Notes: a model not told the origin generated them from the sequence alone. Shown: positions 26,043-35,277, counted from the stretch's first letter. The stretch is DNA of 64,000 bases from UBA2421 sp964641895 (GCA_964641895.1 CAZXLA010000001.1:1-64000); one strand, 5' to 3'. A program made the numbers and translations.

Positions 26043-27905
26043 TCAATCCTGCGACCGCGGTTTTAAGGTGGCTTCGACGTCGATCGAATCTTTGCCGCGC
26101 AGCAGGTGCAGCGTGAGCTTGTCACCCACTTTAGCGCCTTCCAGCAACGCCGTCAGATCTTCCAGCGTGTTCATCTTTTTGCCGTTGATGGCTTGAATGA
26201 CGTCGCCTTCCTTCAACCCCGCGGCCTCGGCGGCGGTGCCGGGGACGGTGCCGTTGATTTTGATTCCTTCGGGGCCGGCTTCATCTTCGGTGTAAGATGG
26301 CACGACGCCAAGCTGCACCCGCGCGCCTTGTGTGGCCGCCGGCCCCGTGGTGGCCCGCCGGGTTAGCGTGGGAAGAAACTTTTGCTTTGGCATGACGGCC
26401 AGCGAGCGCACTATTTCCTCGCTGATATCGACCACGGTTGCGATGCCGTCGTAGTTGACTTTTTCAATGTCATCGGTCGGTCGGTGGTAGTCGGAGTGCA
26501 GGCCGGAGAACAGGAAGAGCACGGGGATCTTCTTTGCCATGAACGAAGCATGATCGCTCGAACCGAAGGTGATGCCGCTCATCCGGGTGAATTTCAACGG
26601 CGTGGCGGCATCGATTTCATTCATCATCGCATCAAATGCCGCCGCGGTGTCGCGCCCGCCGACGGCGACTTCGTTGTTCTTGATGCGGCCGACCATGTCG
26701 AGGTTGTACATCGAATGAATCTTGTCGATCGGCACGAGCGGGTTGTTCACAAAGTGCTCCGACCCGAGCAGGCCGCGCTCCTCACCCGTGAAGAACATGA
26801 ACAGCACCGAGCGCTGCAACGGCGTTTTGCGCGCTGCAAGCCGCCGGGCCAGATCGAGCACGGCGGCGGTGCCCGACGCATTATCGTCGGCGCCGTTGTG
26901 CACCGAGCGCGTTGTCGCACCCGCCAGCGAACCGCTGCCGCCGAAGCCCAGGTGATCGTAGTGCGCGCCCACCACAATGTATTCATCCGCATTCCATCCG
27001 CGGCCCGGCAAGATTGCCAGCACGTTTTTAACCGGAATCTGCTTCTGCAGAATTTCGACCTTTCCGGCGGCCACCTGCGCATCATCAAGCTGTGCCGAAG
27101 CGGGTTTAAACTCCGTGTCGATCAATTCCTGCAGGGTCTTTAAGTCTTTCACGCCGCCGGCGGCCAGCAAGCGGTCGGCCGCGGCGCGGGTGATTTGAAT
27201 GACCGGAATTGAAGCCAGGTTGCGACTGCTGCGCCGCCCGAAAGCCGAAAGCTCATCGGCTTCATTGTGATGATTCGGCGGGTTGACCACCAGCAACGCC
27301 GTCGCGCCGGCTTTTGCCGCCGCCTCGGCTTTGGTGGTGAGCGATGCGGCATCCGACCATGATTCAAATGTGCTGGCCAGCCGGCTCTTGCCTTTCTCAT
27401 CGTGCGGCTCAAAACGCATCGCCAGCGCCACTCGGCCTTTCAGATCAACGCCCTCAAAGTCGTTGTAGGCCGGCTCGGTTTGATTGATCGCGTAACCCAC
27501 GAAAGTCACCGGGCCGGTGAACGCGGCGGCCTTGCTGATGGCGTGGGGGCGATAATCTTTGTTAAGTTCCATTGTCGCGCCGGCGAGCGAGACAGTGGTG
27601 GCGAGGTCGACTGAAGCATCGCCGCGCACGCTGAAGTGCTGGAAGTAGCCGTCGGCGCCCTTGGCCGGCTTCAGGCCGATCGACTTCACCTCGTCGGCGA
27701 GGTAGTCGGCGGCGAGATCGATCCCCTTCGTCCCCACGCCGCGGCCTTCGAGCGCATCGGATGCGAGATACGCTACCGATTTGCGGGTGCGTTCGACGCT
27801 TACCTGATGCGGCGTAGGCGCATTGGTCGGAACGGTTTGGCAACCGAACAGAACGAAGCCGAGAACGCCGAGAATCATCAACCGGGGCGGATTTTGTAGT
27901 TTCAT
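26043..27905 (-). CDS. M28 family peptidase lipoprotein with PA and PDZ domains
   Basis: 620 aa from the ATG at 27905. The signal peptide ends with the lipobox LFGC (Cys 22). A PA-like insertion (residues about 120-270) is followed by the M28 zinc aminopeptidase domain. Its ligands are visible in VVGAHYDHLGF, NGADDNASGTAAVLDLA, TGEERGLLGSEH, YNLDMVGR and SDYHRPTDD. The C-terminal 90 residues form a PDZ domain (AAEAAGLKEGDVIQAINGKK). It is probably an exported zinc aminopeptidase; the specificity is unknown. Confidence 0.88.
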   Translation of the reverse strand: MKLQNPPRLMILGVLGFVLFGCQTVPTNAPTPHQVSVERTRKSVAYLASDALEGRGVGTKGIDLAADYLADEVKSIGLKPAKGADGYFQHFSVRGDASVDLATTVSLAGATMELNKDYRPHAISKAAAFTGPVTFVGYAINQTEPAYNDFEGVDLKGRVALAMRFEPHDEKGKSRLASTFESWSDAASLTTKAEAAAKAGATALLVVNPPNHHNEADELSAFGRRSSRNLASIPVIQITRAAADRLLAAGGVKDLKTLQELIDTEFKPASAQLDDAQVAAGKVEILQKQIPVKNVLAILPGRGWNADEYIVVGAHYDHLGFGGSGSLAGATTRSVHNGADDNASGTAAVLDLARRLAARKTPLQRSVLFMFFTGEERGLLGSEHFVNNPLVPIDKIHSMYNLDMVGRIKNNEVAVGGRDTAAAFDAMMNEIDAATPLKFTRMSGITFGSSDHASFMAKKIPVLFLFSGLHSDYHRPTDDIEKVNYDGIATVVDISEEIVRSLAVMPKQKFLPTLTRRATTGPAATQGARVQLGVVPSYTEDEAGPEGIKINGTVPGTAAEAAGLKEGDVIQAINGKKMNTLEDLTALLEGAKVGDKLTLHLLRGKDSIDVEATLKPRSQD

Positions 27906-28021
27906 CGGAGTGGGATTGTACGGATTGGCCCGCCGCGGCTCAATTCCTGCACATCTTCGTGAATTCATCTGCGTTTTTCCTTTGCAACTTGCGGGCGATC
28001 GATCGACAATACGGCCAACTC

Positions 28022-29011
28022 ATGTCCCAAGACGCGGGTGAAGTTTCTTGGCAGACACTTCGCCGGATCGTGCAACGATGGTCCGGCGACAGTGCGGAAC
28101 TGGATTCCGTGTCGGCTCTCGACGGCGGGTCGATCAGCACCACCCTCATGCTGCAGACCAAGGCCGGCGACCGAGCGGTGCTCAAGGTTTCTCCGCACCG
28201 GGTGGATCGATCGTACGAAGTCGAAGCGCATCAACTTTCACTGCTCCGGTCGATCGGTCTGCCGGCGCCGCAGGTGTATGAATGTCACACCGGCTCGCTC
28301 GATGCGCCCGACAGCTACCTCCTGATCGAACACATGCCCGGGATAAATCTGCACGATGCCAAAGAGCAATGCGCGCCCGAAGCGTTTCAAGCTTTGCAGT
28401 TGCAGCTCGGGCAGATGGTGGTGGCGCTGCATCAGCACACGGGCGCGCGTTACGGCAAGGTCGAGCCTGAATCGGCTTTGAAGAAGCCCGCGACGGTCAA
28501 TGGTGCAACGTGGGGCGAATCCGGGGGAGAATCGGGGGGCGAAACATGGCCGGCGTTCTATCGCGGGTTGTACGACGGCATCTGGCATGAGTGCGAGAAG
28601 CATTCGGCCATCGCCAACAAATCACGGAAGCTCATTGGCCGAATTCACGATAAACTCGATCGATTGCTCACGCACACCGATCAGCCACGGTTGACGCACG
28701 GCGACCTCTGGGCCAGCAACGTTCTGGCGGCGGCGGATGAGGATGGCCGGTGGAAAATCACTGCGCTGCTCGACCCCAACTGCCGGTTTGCCCACGCCGA
28801 GTGTGAATTGGCGTATCTCGATCTGTTCCACACCATCACGCCGGCGTTTATGAAGGAGTATCAGCGGTCGTTTAAAACCGACGACGACTACCATGCGCGG
28901 CGGAAGCACATCTACCAGCTTTACGAACTGGTCAACCACGTCAACCTGTTCGGCGATCGATACATCAAGCCGATGCAGGCCACGCTGGAGAAGCTGTCGG
29001 CATTTGTTTAA
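28022..29011 (+). CDS. Fructosamine-kinase-like phosphotransferase
   Basis: 329 aa from the ATG at 28022. The family (FN3K, APH-like kinases) phosphorylates protein-bound ketosamines so that they fall off, repairing glycation. LDGGSISTTLMLQTKAGDRAVLK supplies the nucleotide-binding lysine. LTHGDLWASNVL is the catalytic loop with the aspartate, and the metal-binding DPN follows in ITALLDPNCRFAHAECELAY. The gene is divergent from the M28 peptidase. Confidence 0.83.
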   Translation: MSQDAGEVSWQTLRRIVQRWSGDSAELDSVSALDGGSISTTLMLQTKAGDRAVLKVSPHRVDRSYEVEAHQLSLLRSIGLPAPQVYECHTGSLDAPDSYLLIEHMPGINLHDAKEQCAPEAFQALQLQLGQMVVALHQHTGARYGKVEPESALKKPATVNGATWGESGGESGGETWPAFYRGLYDGIWHECEKHSAIANKSRKLIGRIHDKLDRLLTHTDQPRLTHGDLWASNVLAAADEDGRWKITALLDPNCRFAHAECELAYLDLFHTITPAFMKEYQRSFKTDDDYHARRKHIYQLYELVNHVNLFGDRYIKPMQATLEKLSAFV

Positions 29012-29099
29012 TCGGCGACGACGATGCTTCCTTGATCGTCTTCTCGCAACCTGCGACCAAAACCACAACCGCAACGGCGGCGAACAGAATTTTCTTCAT
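28965..29099 (-). CDS. Tiny lipoprotein
   Basis: 44 aa, antisense to the 3' end of the kinase gene. The start MKKILFAAVAVVVLVAGCEK is a lipoprotein signal peptide with a clear lipobox (VAGC, Cys 18). AAGGAG lies 7 nt upstream of the ATG, the best ribosome site in the neighbourhood. The short tail (TIKEASSSPIKQ) is not recognised. It could be an entericidin-like small lipoprotein, or simply a small envelope lipoprotein; the overlap of 47 nt with the kinase weakens the call. Confidence 0.5.
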   Translation of the reverse strand: MKKILFAAVAVVVLVAGCEKTIKEASSSPIKQMPTASPAWPASA

Positions 29100-29138
29100 C
29101 AATCGCTCCTTAGTTGAACAGGTGAGCTTAATCTAAAT

Positions 29139-29169
29139 CTCCCCCTCCATGTACTCAGAGAGGGGGGAG
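29139..29169. terminator. GC hairpin between convergent and divergent units
   Basis: CTCCCCCTC (29139-29147) can pair with GAGGGGGGAG (29160-29169) around a 12-nt loop, with one bulge. No T-run follows, so it may be a repeat rather than a terminator. Confidence 0.3.
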
Positions 29170-29233
29170 TTCTGAGGCGCATTTCCATCCTCATGCAACT
29201 CATTCCATCCGCCGCTATGATCGGCGGCGAATC

Positions 29234-30673
29234 ATGGTGTTGGCAGAGCCGGCGGCGGAAACTCTGAATAAAGCGGCGACGGAAACCACGTCGCAATTGC
29301 TGCGCGCGCTGATTCTGCTGGCCGCGCCGGTGCTGATCGAGCAGATGCTGCACGCATTTTCGGGGTTGGCCGACACCTACATTGCCAACCACGTAACGCC
29401 GATCACGCCGGGAATGAGCGGCGAACAGGCCGCCGAGGCGCAGCGTCATATGACCGCCGCCGGCGCTGCGGTGGGGACGATCGCGTACCTGCTTTGGTTT
29501 ATCGGCTTGATCGCCGGCGCCGTCGGTACGGGATCGACCGCCATCATCGCGCGCGCCACCGGTGCCCGACATCGCGGCCTGGCCAACAGCATTTGCGGGC
29601 AATCGATCGGTTTGGCGGGCCTTGCAGGATTGTTCATGGCGGGTGTCGTCTACGTCCTGGCCGGGCCGATCGCCGGGATGATGGGCCTGCACGGTGAGGC
29701 GGTCGAACTTGCGCGGGTTTTCCTGCGAACGATCGCCTTCGGTTTGCCGTTCATGCTCGTGCTGCTGGTGGCCAACGCGTGCCTGCGCGGCGCGGGCGAT
29801 ACCATTTCGCCGGCGCTGGCCATGATCGCGGTTGATGCGGTCAACATTGGCGTTGGCGTCACGCTCACATTCGGCTGGTTCGGCATGCCGGCGCTGGGCT
29901 TTCGGGGGATCGCGATCGGGGCGTTGTGCGGTTACATCGTCGGCGCGTTGATGCAAATGACAGTGCTGCTGATCGGCCGCGGCGGCATTCGACTGCATGT
30001 GCACCGGCTGCGCCCGCATTGGCACAACATGCGCCGGTTGCTGCGCATCGGCCTGCCCAACGGCGCCGAAAGCGCGGTGATGTGGGGGGTGAATATCATC
30101 CTCATCAAAATCATTAACAACATGGACCCGACTGCGGCGGCGGGGGCGGCGCATGCCATCGCTGTGCGCGTCGAGGCGTTCAGCTACCTTGCGGGTTTTG
30201 CGATCGCGATCGCGGCGACGACCATGGTCGGCCAGAGCCTGGGCATGAAGAACCCGCGCCGCGCCGAGCGCGCCGCTTACCTCGCGTACGCGGTCGGCGG
30301 GTCGATCATGACCTTCGGCGGGATCATGCTCGTGCTCTTCGGGCATGCCTTCGCCAGCGTCATGAGCACCGACCCGAACGTGGTCGCCATGACTACTCAA
30401 TGCCTTTTCTACGCCGGTTTCGTTCAAGCCGGCTTCGCCGCCGCGATCATCTTCGGCGGGAGCCTGCGCGGCGCCGGCGACACACTTAGTGTAATGATGA
30501 TCAACATGATCAGCCTCGTCGGCATACGATTGGTCGGCGTGTTGGTGTTGACGCAGGTTTTTCATGTCACCCTGTCTACGATCTGGATTCTGTTGTGCGC
30601 CGATCTGCTGCTGCGTGGCGTTGCGATGTTCGTTCGGTTTCGGCATGGGGGGTGGAAGAGCGTTAAGGTGTAA
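29234..30673 (+). CDS. MATE family multidrug/cation efflux protein
   Basis: 479 aa with about twelve membrane helices in two related halves. MATE proteins export cationic compounds with Na+ or H+ coupling. The first half has LAAPVLIEQMLHAFSGLADT and GSTAIIARATGA; LRGAGDTISPALAM and LRGAGDTLSVMMIN occupy equivalent positions in the two halves, as in all MATE repeats. The N-terminal cytoplasmic extension and the 30-aa hydrophilic loop after TM1 (PGMSGEQAAEAQRHM) are minor differences. The substrate is not predictable. Confidence 0.88.
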   Translation: MVLAEPAAETLNKAATETTSQLLRALILLAAPVLIEQMLHAFSGLADTYIANHVTPITPGMSGEQAAEAQRHMTAAGAAVGTIAYLLWFIGLIAGAVGTGSTAIIARATGARHRGLANSICGQSIGLAGLAGLFMAGVVYVLAGPIAGMMGLHGEAVELARVFLRTIAFGLPFMLVLLVANACLRGAGDTISPALAMIAVDAVNIGVGVTLTFGWFGMPALGFRGIAIGALCGYIVGALMQMTVLLIGRGGIRLHVHRLRPHWHNMRRLLRIGLPNGAESAVMWGVNIILIKIINNMDPTAAAGAAHAIAVRVEAFSYLAGFAIAIAATTMVGQSLGMKNPRRAERAAYLAYAVGGSIMTFGGIMLVLFGHAFASVMSTDPNVVAMTTQCLFYAGFVQAGFAAAIIFGGSLRGAGDTLSVMMINMISLVGIRLVGVLVLTQVFHVTLSTIWILLCADLLLRGVAMFVRFRHGGWKSVKV

Positions 30674-30817
30674 TTTTGAGTTTCCGTTTTGCAGCCGGCG
30701 CGCGATAACAACCTCATCAATGTCATTCGACAGGTTTTAAGGATGCTGCGTTACATCGTTTGCCGTAAGAACCCTCACCCCGCCCCGCTCCCGGGGTAAC
30801 GGTCCAGGGAGTCAAGC

Positions 30818-31858
30818 ATGCAACCACTCGACGCGCGACAACCTCCTGACTTGCACGTACTGACCGGCCAAGTGAAGGCGCTGGCGCGCGGATTAGGGTT
30901 CGACCTCGTCGGCATCGCGCCGGCGGCGGCGAGTGCGCGGGGGGCGTTTTTCCGGGAGTGGTTGAGCGACGGCAAAGCCGGCGAGATGACGTTTCTCGCC
31001 GACCGCATTGATGAGCGACTCGACCCGGCACAGTTCCTTCCCAACGCACGAACGGTGGTTTGTGTGGCCATGAACTACTTCCATCCGTTGAACGATGAAC
31101 CCAAGCCGGGTGCTTGCAAGCCGGGTGATTCAGCCCCGGATGAATTCTCGTTCGCACAAGGCAAAATCGCCCGTTACGCCCTCGGCGACGACTACCACGA
31201 GCTGATCAAAAATAAGCTCTACGCCATCGCCGACTTTCTTAAAGACGCCGTCCCCGGTTCCTACACACGGTGCGGCGTGGACACCGCGCCCATCAACGAA
31301 CGGGAACTCGCTTCACGCACCGGTGTCGGGTGGGTGGGCAAGAACACCTGCGTGATCAACGAGCGCATCGGCTCGTGGCTTTTCCTGGGCAGCGTATTGA
31401 CGACGATCGATCTGCCCATCGATTCGCCGGCGGTCGATCGCTGCGGCACCTGCACGCGGTGCATTGAAGCGTGCCCCACGGCGGCCATCACGCCGTACCA
31501 GCTAGACGCGCGAAAATGCATTTCATACCTCACGATTGAGCACCCGATCGAAATTGATCCCACGCTGCAACTGAAGATGGGCGATTGGCTCTTCGGCTGC
31601 GATATTTGCCAGGACGTTTGCCCGTGGAACAGCAAAGCGCCGGCGACGGAAATCCCCGAGCTTCAGCCGCGAATCGCCTCAGGAAGGCTCGTGTTACAGG
31701 ACGTGCTGAATTGGCACAAGGAAGATTTCGACCGAACCTTCCGTCGTTCGGCGGTGAAGCGAATTCGGCTGCCGCAGTTGCAACGCAATGCGCGCATTGC
31801 GGTGGAGAACGGGCGGGGCGGTTTGCGCGAATCTGCGGGTCCTTCTCATAACGATTGA
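30818..31858 (+). CDS. queG: Epoxyqueuosine reductase
   Basis: 346 aa. It reduces epoxyqueuosine to queuosine in tRNA, the last step of queuosine synthesis, with cobalamin and two 4Fe-4S clusters. The clusters are CGTCTRCIEACPTAAI and CDICQDVCPWN; the catalytic aspartate is probably in RYALGDDYHELIKNKL. GGGAG precedes the ATG. The TGA stop lies inside a repeat array (31849-31870), so the 3' end has been set by the repeat. Confidence 0.93.
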   Translation: MQPLDARQPPDLHVLTGQVKALARGLGFDLVGIAPAAASARGAFFREWLSDGKAGEMTFLADRIDERLDPAQFLPNARTVVCVAMNYFHPLNDEPKPGACKPGDSAPDEFSFAQGKIARYALGDDYHELIKNKLYAIADFLKDAVPGSYTRCGVDTAPINERELASRTGVGWVGKNTCVINERIGSWLFLGSVLTTIDLPIDSPAVDRCGTCTRCIEACPTAAITPYQLDARKCISYLTIEHPIEIDPTLQLKMGDWLFGCDICQDVCPWNSKAPATEIPELQPRIASGRLVLQDVLNWHKEDFDRTFRRSAVKRIRLPQLQRNARIAVENGRGGLRESAGPSHND

Positions 31859-31937
31859 CGATTGACGATTAAGAAAAATAAAAGACGCGCGGATTCGCGC
31901 GTCTTCTCAATCGTCAATCGTCAATCGTCAATCGTTA
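31849..31937. terminator. Nested inverted repeats between queG and hsp20
   Basis: A perfect 10-bp hairpin, AAGACGCGCG-GATT-CGCGCGTCTT (31882-31905), is flanked on the left by three CGATTGA units and on the right by four CAATCGT units in inverse orientation. The block lies between two convergent genes, queG (+) and hsp20 (-), and is well placed as a bidirectional terminator. The hairpin itself has only a short T-tract. Confidence 0.65.
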
Positions 31938-31963
31938 CGACGCCGCTTCGCCAAAACGCGCAA

Positions 31964-32419
31964 TTACCCGACATTGATCTTCCGCGGTTTCGTTTCCTCG
32001 CGTTTATTGAGCGTCACGCGCAACACGCCTTCGGCCAATTTGGCGTCGACCTTGCATTCATCCACCGTCGGCGGAAGGGTGAAGCTTCGGCTGAAGCGGG
32101 TATGACGGCGTTCCTTCAGAAGGTATTCGCCGGCTTCGCCGTTCATGTTCGTCTTCTCATCGCTGCGGTCGGCGGTAATGGAGAGGGTCTGGTTTTCCAG
32201 CGTGATGGCGACCTGCTCTTTGCTGAAGCCGGGAAGTTCAGCTTCAACGTAAATGTGATCGGCATCTTCACGCACATCGACCGCGTAGGATGCGAATGTT
32301 CCGCCTTCGATCACGTCGCGAACGTTGAACAACCGCCCGACGGCGTTGCCGAATTCGCGCGAAACCACATGCATCGGGTCAATGCCCACCGCCCGAGATA
32401 CGCCAGTAGGAAGTGCCAT
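31964..32419 (-). CDS. Small heat shock protein Hsp20
   Basis: 151 aa chaperone that binds unfolding proteins. The alpha-crystallin domain spans residues about 45-150: DVREDADHIYVEAELPGFSKEQVAITLENQ, followed by FSRSFTLPPTVDECKVDAKLAEGVLRVTLNK, including the A-x-L-x-x-G-V-L signature. KPRKINVG is the C-terminal IxV-like tail (INV). Convergent with queG. No CIRCE or other heat-shock operator was identified upstream. Confidence 0.93.
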   Translation of the reverse strand: MALPTGVSRAVGIDPMHVVSREFGNAVGRLFNVRDVIEGGTFASYAVDVREDADHIYVEAELPGFSKEQVAITLENQTLSITADRSDEKTNMNGEAGEYLLKERRHTRFSRSFTLPPTVDECKVDAKLAEGVLRVTLNKREETKPRKINVG

Positions 32420-32565
32420 GATTTGTCTCCTGCGTTTGTGAATAATCGTTCAACACTTCGTCATTCCACATTACAACCTGCGTGCCAAACTCGCTTCTTG
32501 CCCCCGTTGAATGTAATTCATTGAATCAAAGACAGTTGCGGCGACGAGAATTTCAGCATCGGTTT

Positions 32566-32571
32566 ATAATC
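32566..32571 (+). promoter_or_regulatory. TATAAT box upstream of miaA
   Basis: TATAAT lies 57 nt before the miaA start at 32629. The leader can fold CGGCTG (32572-32577) with CAGCCG (32587-32592). No strong -35 was identified. Confidence 0.35.
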
Positions 32572-32628
32572 GGCTGCAGGTCTGACAGCCGCTTTGGAAA
32601 ACGTGCAAAGATGGCAGGAGACCCGCCC

Positions 32629-33576
32629 ATGTTCGCAGTAATTGGACCGACGGCCTCGGGCAAGAGCGCCCTTGCGCTGGCCTTGGCCGAACGTGTGAGC
32701 GGCGAGATTTTGTGCGTTGATTCGATGACCGTTTATCGCGGGATGGACATCGGCACCGCCAAACCCACGCCGCAGGAGCGATCGCGCGTGCCGCATCACC
32801 TGCTTGATATCGCCGAGCCGACCGAGCACTTCGCCGTTGCCAGGTTTGTCGAGTTGGCCGACCGCGTGATAGCCGGCGCCGCCGGGCGGGGCGTTCCACT
32901 CGTCGCCGTCGGTGGAACGCCGATGTACTTCAAGGCGTTGTTCGAAGGCATCTTCGAAGGCCCCGGGGCGAACGAGGCCATTCGTGAGCGCCTTCGCGCG
33001 ATCGAGTCGGCGGAACTGCACGCCCTTCTGAAGCAAGTCGACCCCATCGCCGCCGAGCGGATTCACCTCAATGATCAACGCCGGCTCATTCGCGCGCTGG
33101 AAGTATTCGAGCTTACGGGCCGTCCGATCTCGTCGCTTCAAACGCATTGGGAAGACCACTCGCCCAAACGCCACCACGCCACGTGGATCGGCCTCACGTG
33201 GGACCGCGAAGAGCTTAGCCGGCGCATCAACGCGCGCGTGAAGGCGATGGTTGCCGCGGGTTGGGTGGACGAGGTGCGATCGCTGCTGGCTCAACACGGC
33301 GCGTTAAGCCAGACCGCCGAAGAAGCCGCGGGTTATGGCGACATGATGGCACACGTGCAGAATAAGTGTTCACTGGATGACGCGATCGAACAAGCGAAGA
33401 TCGCCACCCGCCAGCTTTCGCGCCGCCAGATCAAGTGGTTCCGCCGATTCCCCGCGGTGAACTGGTTCGACGGTCACCTGCCGCTCGCGGAGATTGTGGA
33501 CCAGATCGTCCCGACGAACGACCACGAATCTTCACCCGCGCGTGAAGACAAATCCTGTAACGAGCGGCGAACGTAA
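32629..33576 (+). CDS. miaA: tRNA dimethylallyltransferase
   Basis: 315 aa from the ATG at 32629, with CAGGAG 9 nt upstream; ATG 32611 is an alternative. MiaA transfers a dimethylallyl group to A37 of tRNAs that read UNN codons. Walker A is GPTASGKSALA, followed by DSMTVYRGMDIGTAKPT, HHLLDI, GGTPMYFKALF and RHHATWIGL. The last residues (CNERRT) and the stop are coded by the palindromic repeat at 33560-33627, so the native C-terminus may be altered. Confidence 0.93.
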   Translation: MFAVIGPTASGKSALALALAERVSGEILCVDSMTVYRGMDIGTAKPTPQERSRVPHHLLDIAEPTEHFAVARFVELADRVIAGAAGRGVPLVAVGGTPMYFKALFEGIFEGPGANEAIRERLRAIESAELHALLKQVDPIAAERIHLNDQRRLIRALEVFELTGRPISSLQTHWEDHSPKRHHATWIGLTWDREELSRRINARVKAMVAAGWVDEVRSLLAQHGALSQTAEEAAGYGDMMAHVQNKCSLDDAIEQAKIATRQLSRRQIKWFRRFPAVNWFDGHLPLAEIVDQIVPTNDHESSPAREDKSCNERRT

Positions 33577-33627
33577 GCGACCCGAATCCCGCAAGACCGA
33601 ATCCGGTCGCTTACGCTCGCGGCTCGT
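33560..33627. repeat. Palindromic repeat at miaA 3' end
   Basis: ACGAGCGGCGAACGTAAGCG plus ACC (33560-33582) pairs with its inverted copy (33605-33627), with 2 differences in 23 bases, across a 22-nt loop. The miaA stop codon is in the left arm. It belongs to the same family as 23049-23148. Confidence 0.75.
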
Positions 33628-33943
33628 AAGTGGACGTCATAAGCACTTTGACGGCTTTTGTCGTACCATGAAATTCCTCCATGATGTGGGGGAATTTCAT
33701 GGTAGGCCTTTGGCATGATCGATCGTCAAATTGAAGGCGATGGGTGCAGTGAATTTGCGAAACCATTAGACTATCGCCCGCGATGGGCCATCCGCTGCCG
33801 ACAAACCGTGGCGCTACTGCGCCGCTACAATTGTTGAATCGCCCATCGACGAGGCTGTGCAGACTCCCGCACGCAATCAGGAGTTTGGCGCCGAAAAATG
33901 GTTCTTGGTCCCTGCCGTCGTCCGTCCCATTCGGGTGGCCTCG
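33577..33943. other. Non-coding stretch between miaA and the beta-lactamase-fold gene
   Basis: Apart from the miaA-end palindrome and the hairpin at 33664-33704, nothing was seen in this 367-nt stretch. It separates two convergent genes. Confidence 0.5.
33664..33704. terminator. Strong hairpin (TACCATGAAATTCCTCC stem)
   Basis: TACCATGAAATTCC (33664-33677) is perfectly complementary to GGAATTTCATGGTA (33691-33704), and three more pairs (one G-T) extend the stem to 17 bp around a 7-nt loop. It lies between convergent genes. No T-run follows; it may be a terminator or a mobile hairpin. Confidence 0.55.
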
Positions 33944-35041
33944 CTATAACCCCAGCGCCTCCGCCACCGCCGTCGCCACGTCAAATCTCAACTGTTTCAC
34001 GTCTCCTTTGCCATCAGGGTGGAGGCGACTGGTGAGCAGGACGATGTACACGCCGCTATCCGGGTCCATCCAGATGCTGCCGCCGGTGTAGCCGGTGTGG
34101 CCGAAGCTTTTGCCCCTGGCGAACGCCTTTCCGCGCGGGGAATCGTATGGGCTTACGCAATCGAAGCCATATGTGCGCAGGGTTTGATCGTTGGGGGCGG
34201 GGCGGGGTTTGATCATTTCAGCAACGGTCTCGGGTTTTAGAATGTGCGCTCCGCCCCGGGCCACGCCGCCGCGCAGGATCATTTGGCAGAATTTAGCCAC
34301 ATCGTCCGCGCTTGCGAATAGCCCCGCATGGCCGGCTACACCCCCCATTTTGTGGGCGCGGGGGTCGTGAACCTCTCCGGGGGTGAAGACGCCGTCGCGG
34401 GCTTCGGTGGGGACGATCGAGGCGCGGTTGGTCGGCAGGTAGGAAGTCTGACGCATCAGCAGCGGTTTGCAGATTTCATCCTGCGCGAACGTATCGATCG
34501 TCCGACCATCGATCAAACGGACCAGTTCGCCGAGAACGATGTAGCCGACGTCGCTGTACGCAAATGTGGTGCCCGGCGCGTTCTTGAGTGGCGCGACCTT
34601 GATGCGCTCGATGGCGATGTTGCCGCCGTCGGCGAAATCGCTCAGCGGATTGTCGGGGACGAATCCGGCGATGTGCAGCAGGCACTGCTCGATCGTCACG
34701 GCTTCTTTTCCGTTTTGCGCGAATGTGGGCATGTATTTGGCGATGGGGTCTTTAACGTTCAGTTTGCCGCGTTCGTGCAGGATCATGATCGATGTGGCCG
34801 TGGCCATCGGTTTGGTGAGCGAAGCGAGATCGAAAACCAGCCCCGGTGCCATCGGCCTCTCTTCGGGCTTGATGGCCATTTTCCCGTAAAACTTTTGATA
34901 GAGGACATCATTGCCCCGGCCGACAAAGAGGTCGGCGTTGGGACATTTGCCGCCCTGGATTGCCTTTTCAATGATTGCGTCGATGGGACTAAAGTCAGGC
35001 ATTTTTGATTGAGGCAGGCCAACGCGCGGTATTGCGAGCAT
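33944..35041 (-). CDS. Serine hydrolase of the beta-lactamase family (class C-like)
   Basis: About 365 aa if it starts at the ATG at 35041; the next ATG is at 35002 and a longer frame runs through a repeat. The catalytic motifs are SLTK (S-x-x-K, in FDLASLTKPMATATSIMILH), YSD (in FAYSDVGYIVLG) and a C-terminal HTGYTG in place of KTG. These belong to esterase/DD-peptidase-like proteins of this fold more than to true antibiotic resistance enzymes. The N-terminus has a hydrophobic stretch that may be a signal peptide, but its start is unclear. Confidence 0.78.
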   Translation of the reverse strand: MLAIPRVGLPQSKMPDFSPIDAIIEKAIQGGKCPNADLFVGRGNDVLYQKFYGKMAIKPEERPMAPGLVFDLASLTKPMATATSIMILHERGKLNVKDPIAKYMPTFAQNGKEAVTIEQCLLHIAGFVPDNPLSDFADGGNIAIERIKVAPLKNAPGTTFAYSDVGYIVLGELVRLIDGRTIDTFAQDEICKPLLMRQTSYLPTNRASIVPTEARDGVFTPGEVHDPRAHKMGGVAGHAGLFASADDVAKFCQMILRGGVARGGAHILKPETVAEMIKPRPAPNDQTLRTYGFDCVSPYDSPRGKAFARGKSFGHTGYTGGSIWMDPDSGVYIVLLTSRLHPDGKGDVKQLRFDVATAVAEALGL

Positions 35042-35078
35042 CGTGAGGATTACAAGCTGAAGCCAAGACAGTCGGCAC

Positions 35079-35152
35079 CACAGATTAACGCAGGTTAACG
35101 CAGATTTGGATAAAGACTTTTTTAATCTGCGTTGATCTGCGTTCATCTGCGG
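35079..35152. repeat. Intergenic inverted repeat, CAGATTAACGCAGATT family (copy B)
   Basis: The left arm (35079-35106) begins CACAGATTAACGCAG; the right arm (35124-35152) is its inverted relative ending GATCTGCGTTCATCTGCGG. The spacer is 17 nt and includes a T-run. Confidence 0.75.
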
Positions 35153-35277
35153 ATCAACATTCTGCGCCGAACCCAGACGGTAATTTGCTGAAGAGTTGAT
35201 GCTTGGCATATTTAACCGACGATGATACAACAGTCCAAACAAAGCACGAACTGCAAATCTGTTTTTCGGAGCAAAGC

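Noticed and set aside
33944..35242. Full-length reading of the beta-lactamase-fold frame from 35242
   Set aside because: The first 67 residues are coded by the inverted repeat at 35079-35152 and its flanks, so they are unlikely to be protein.
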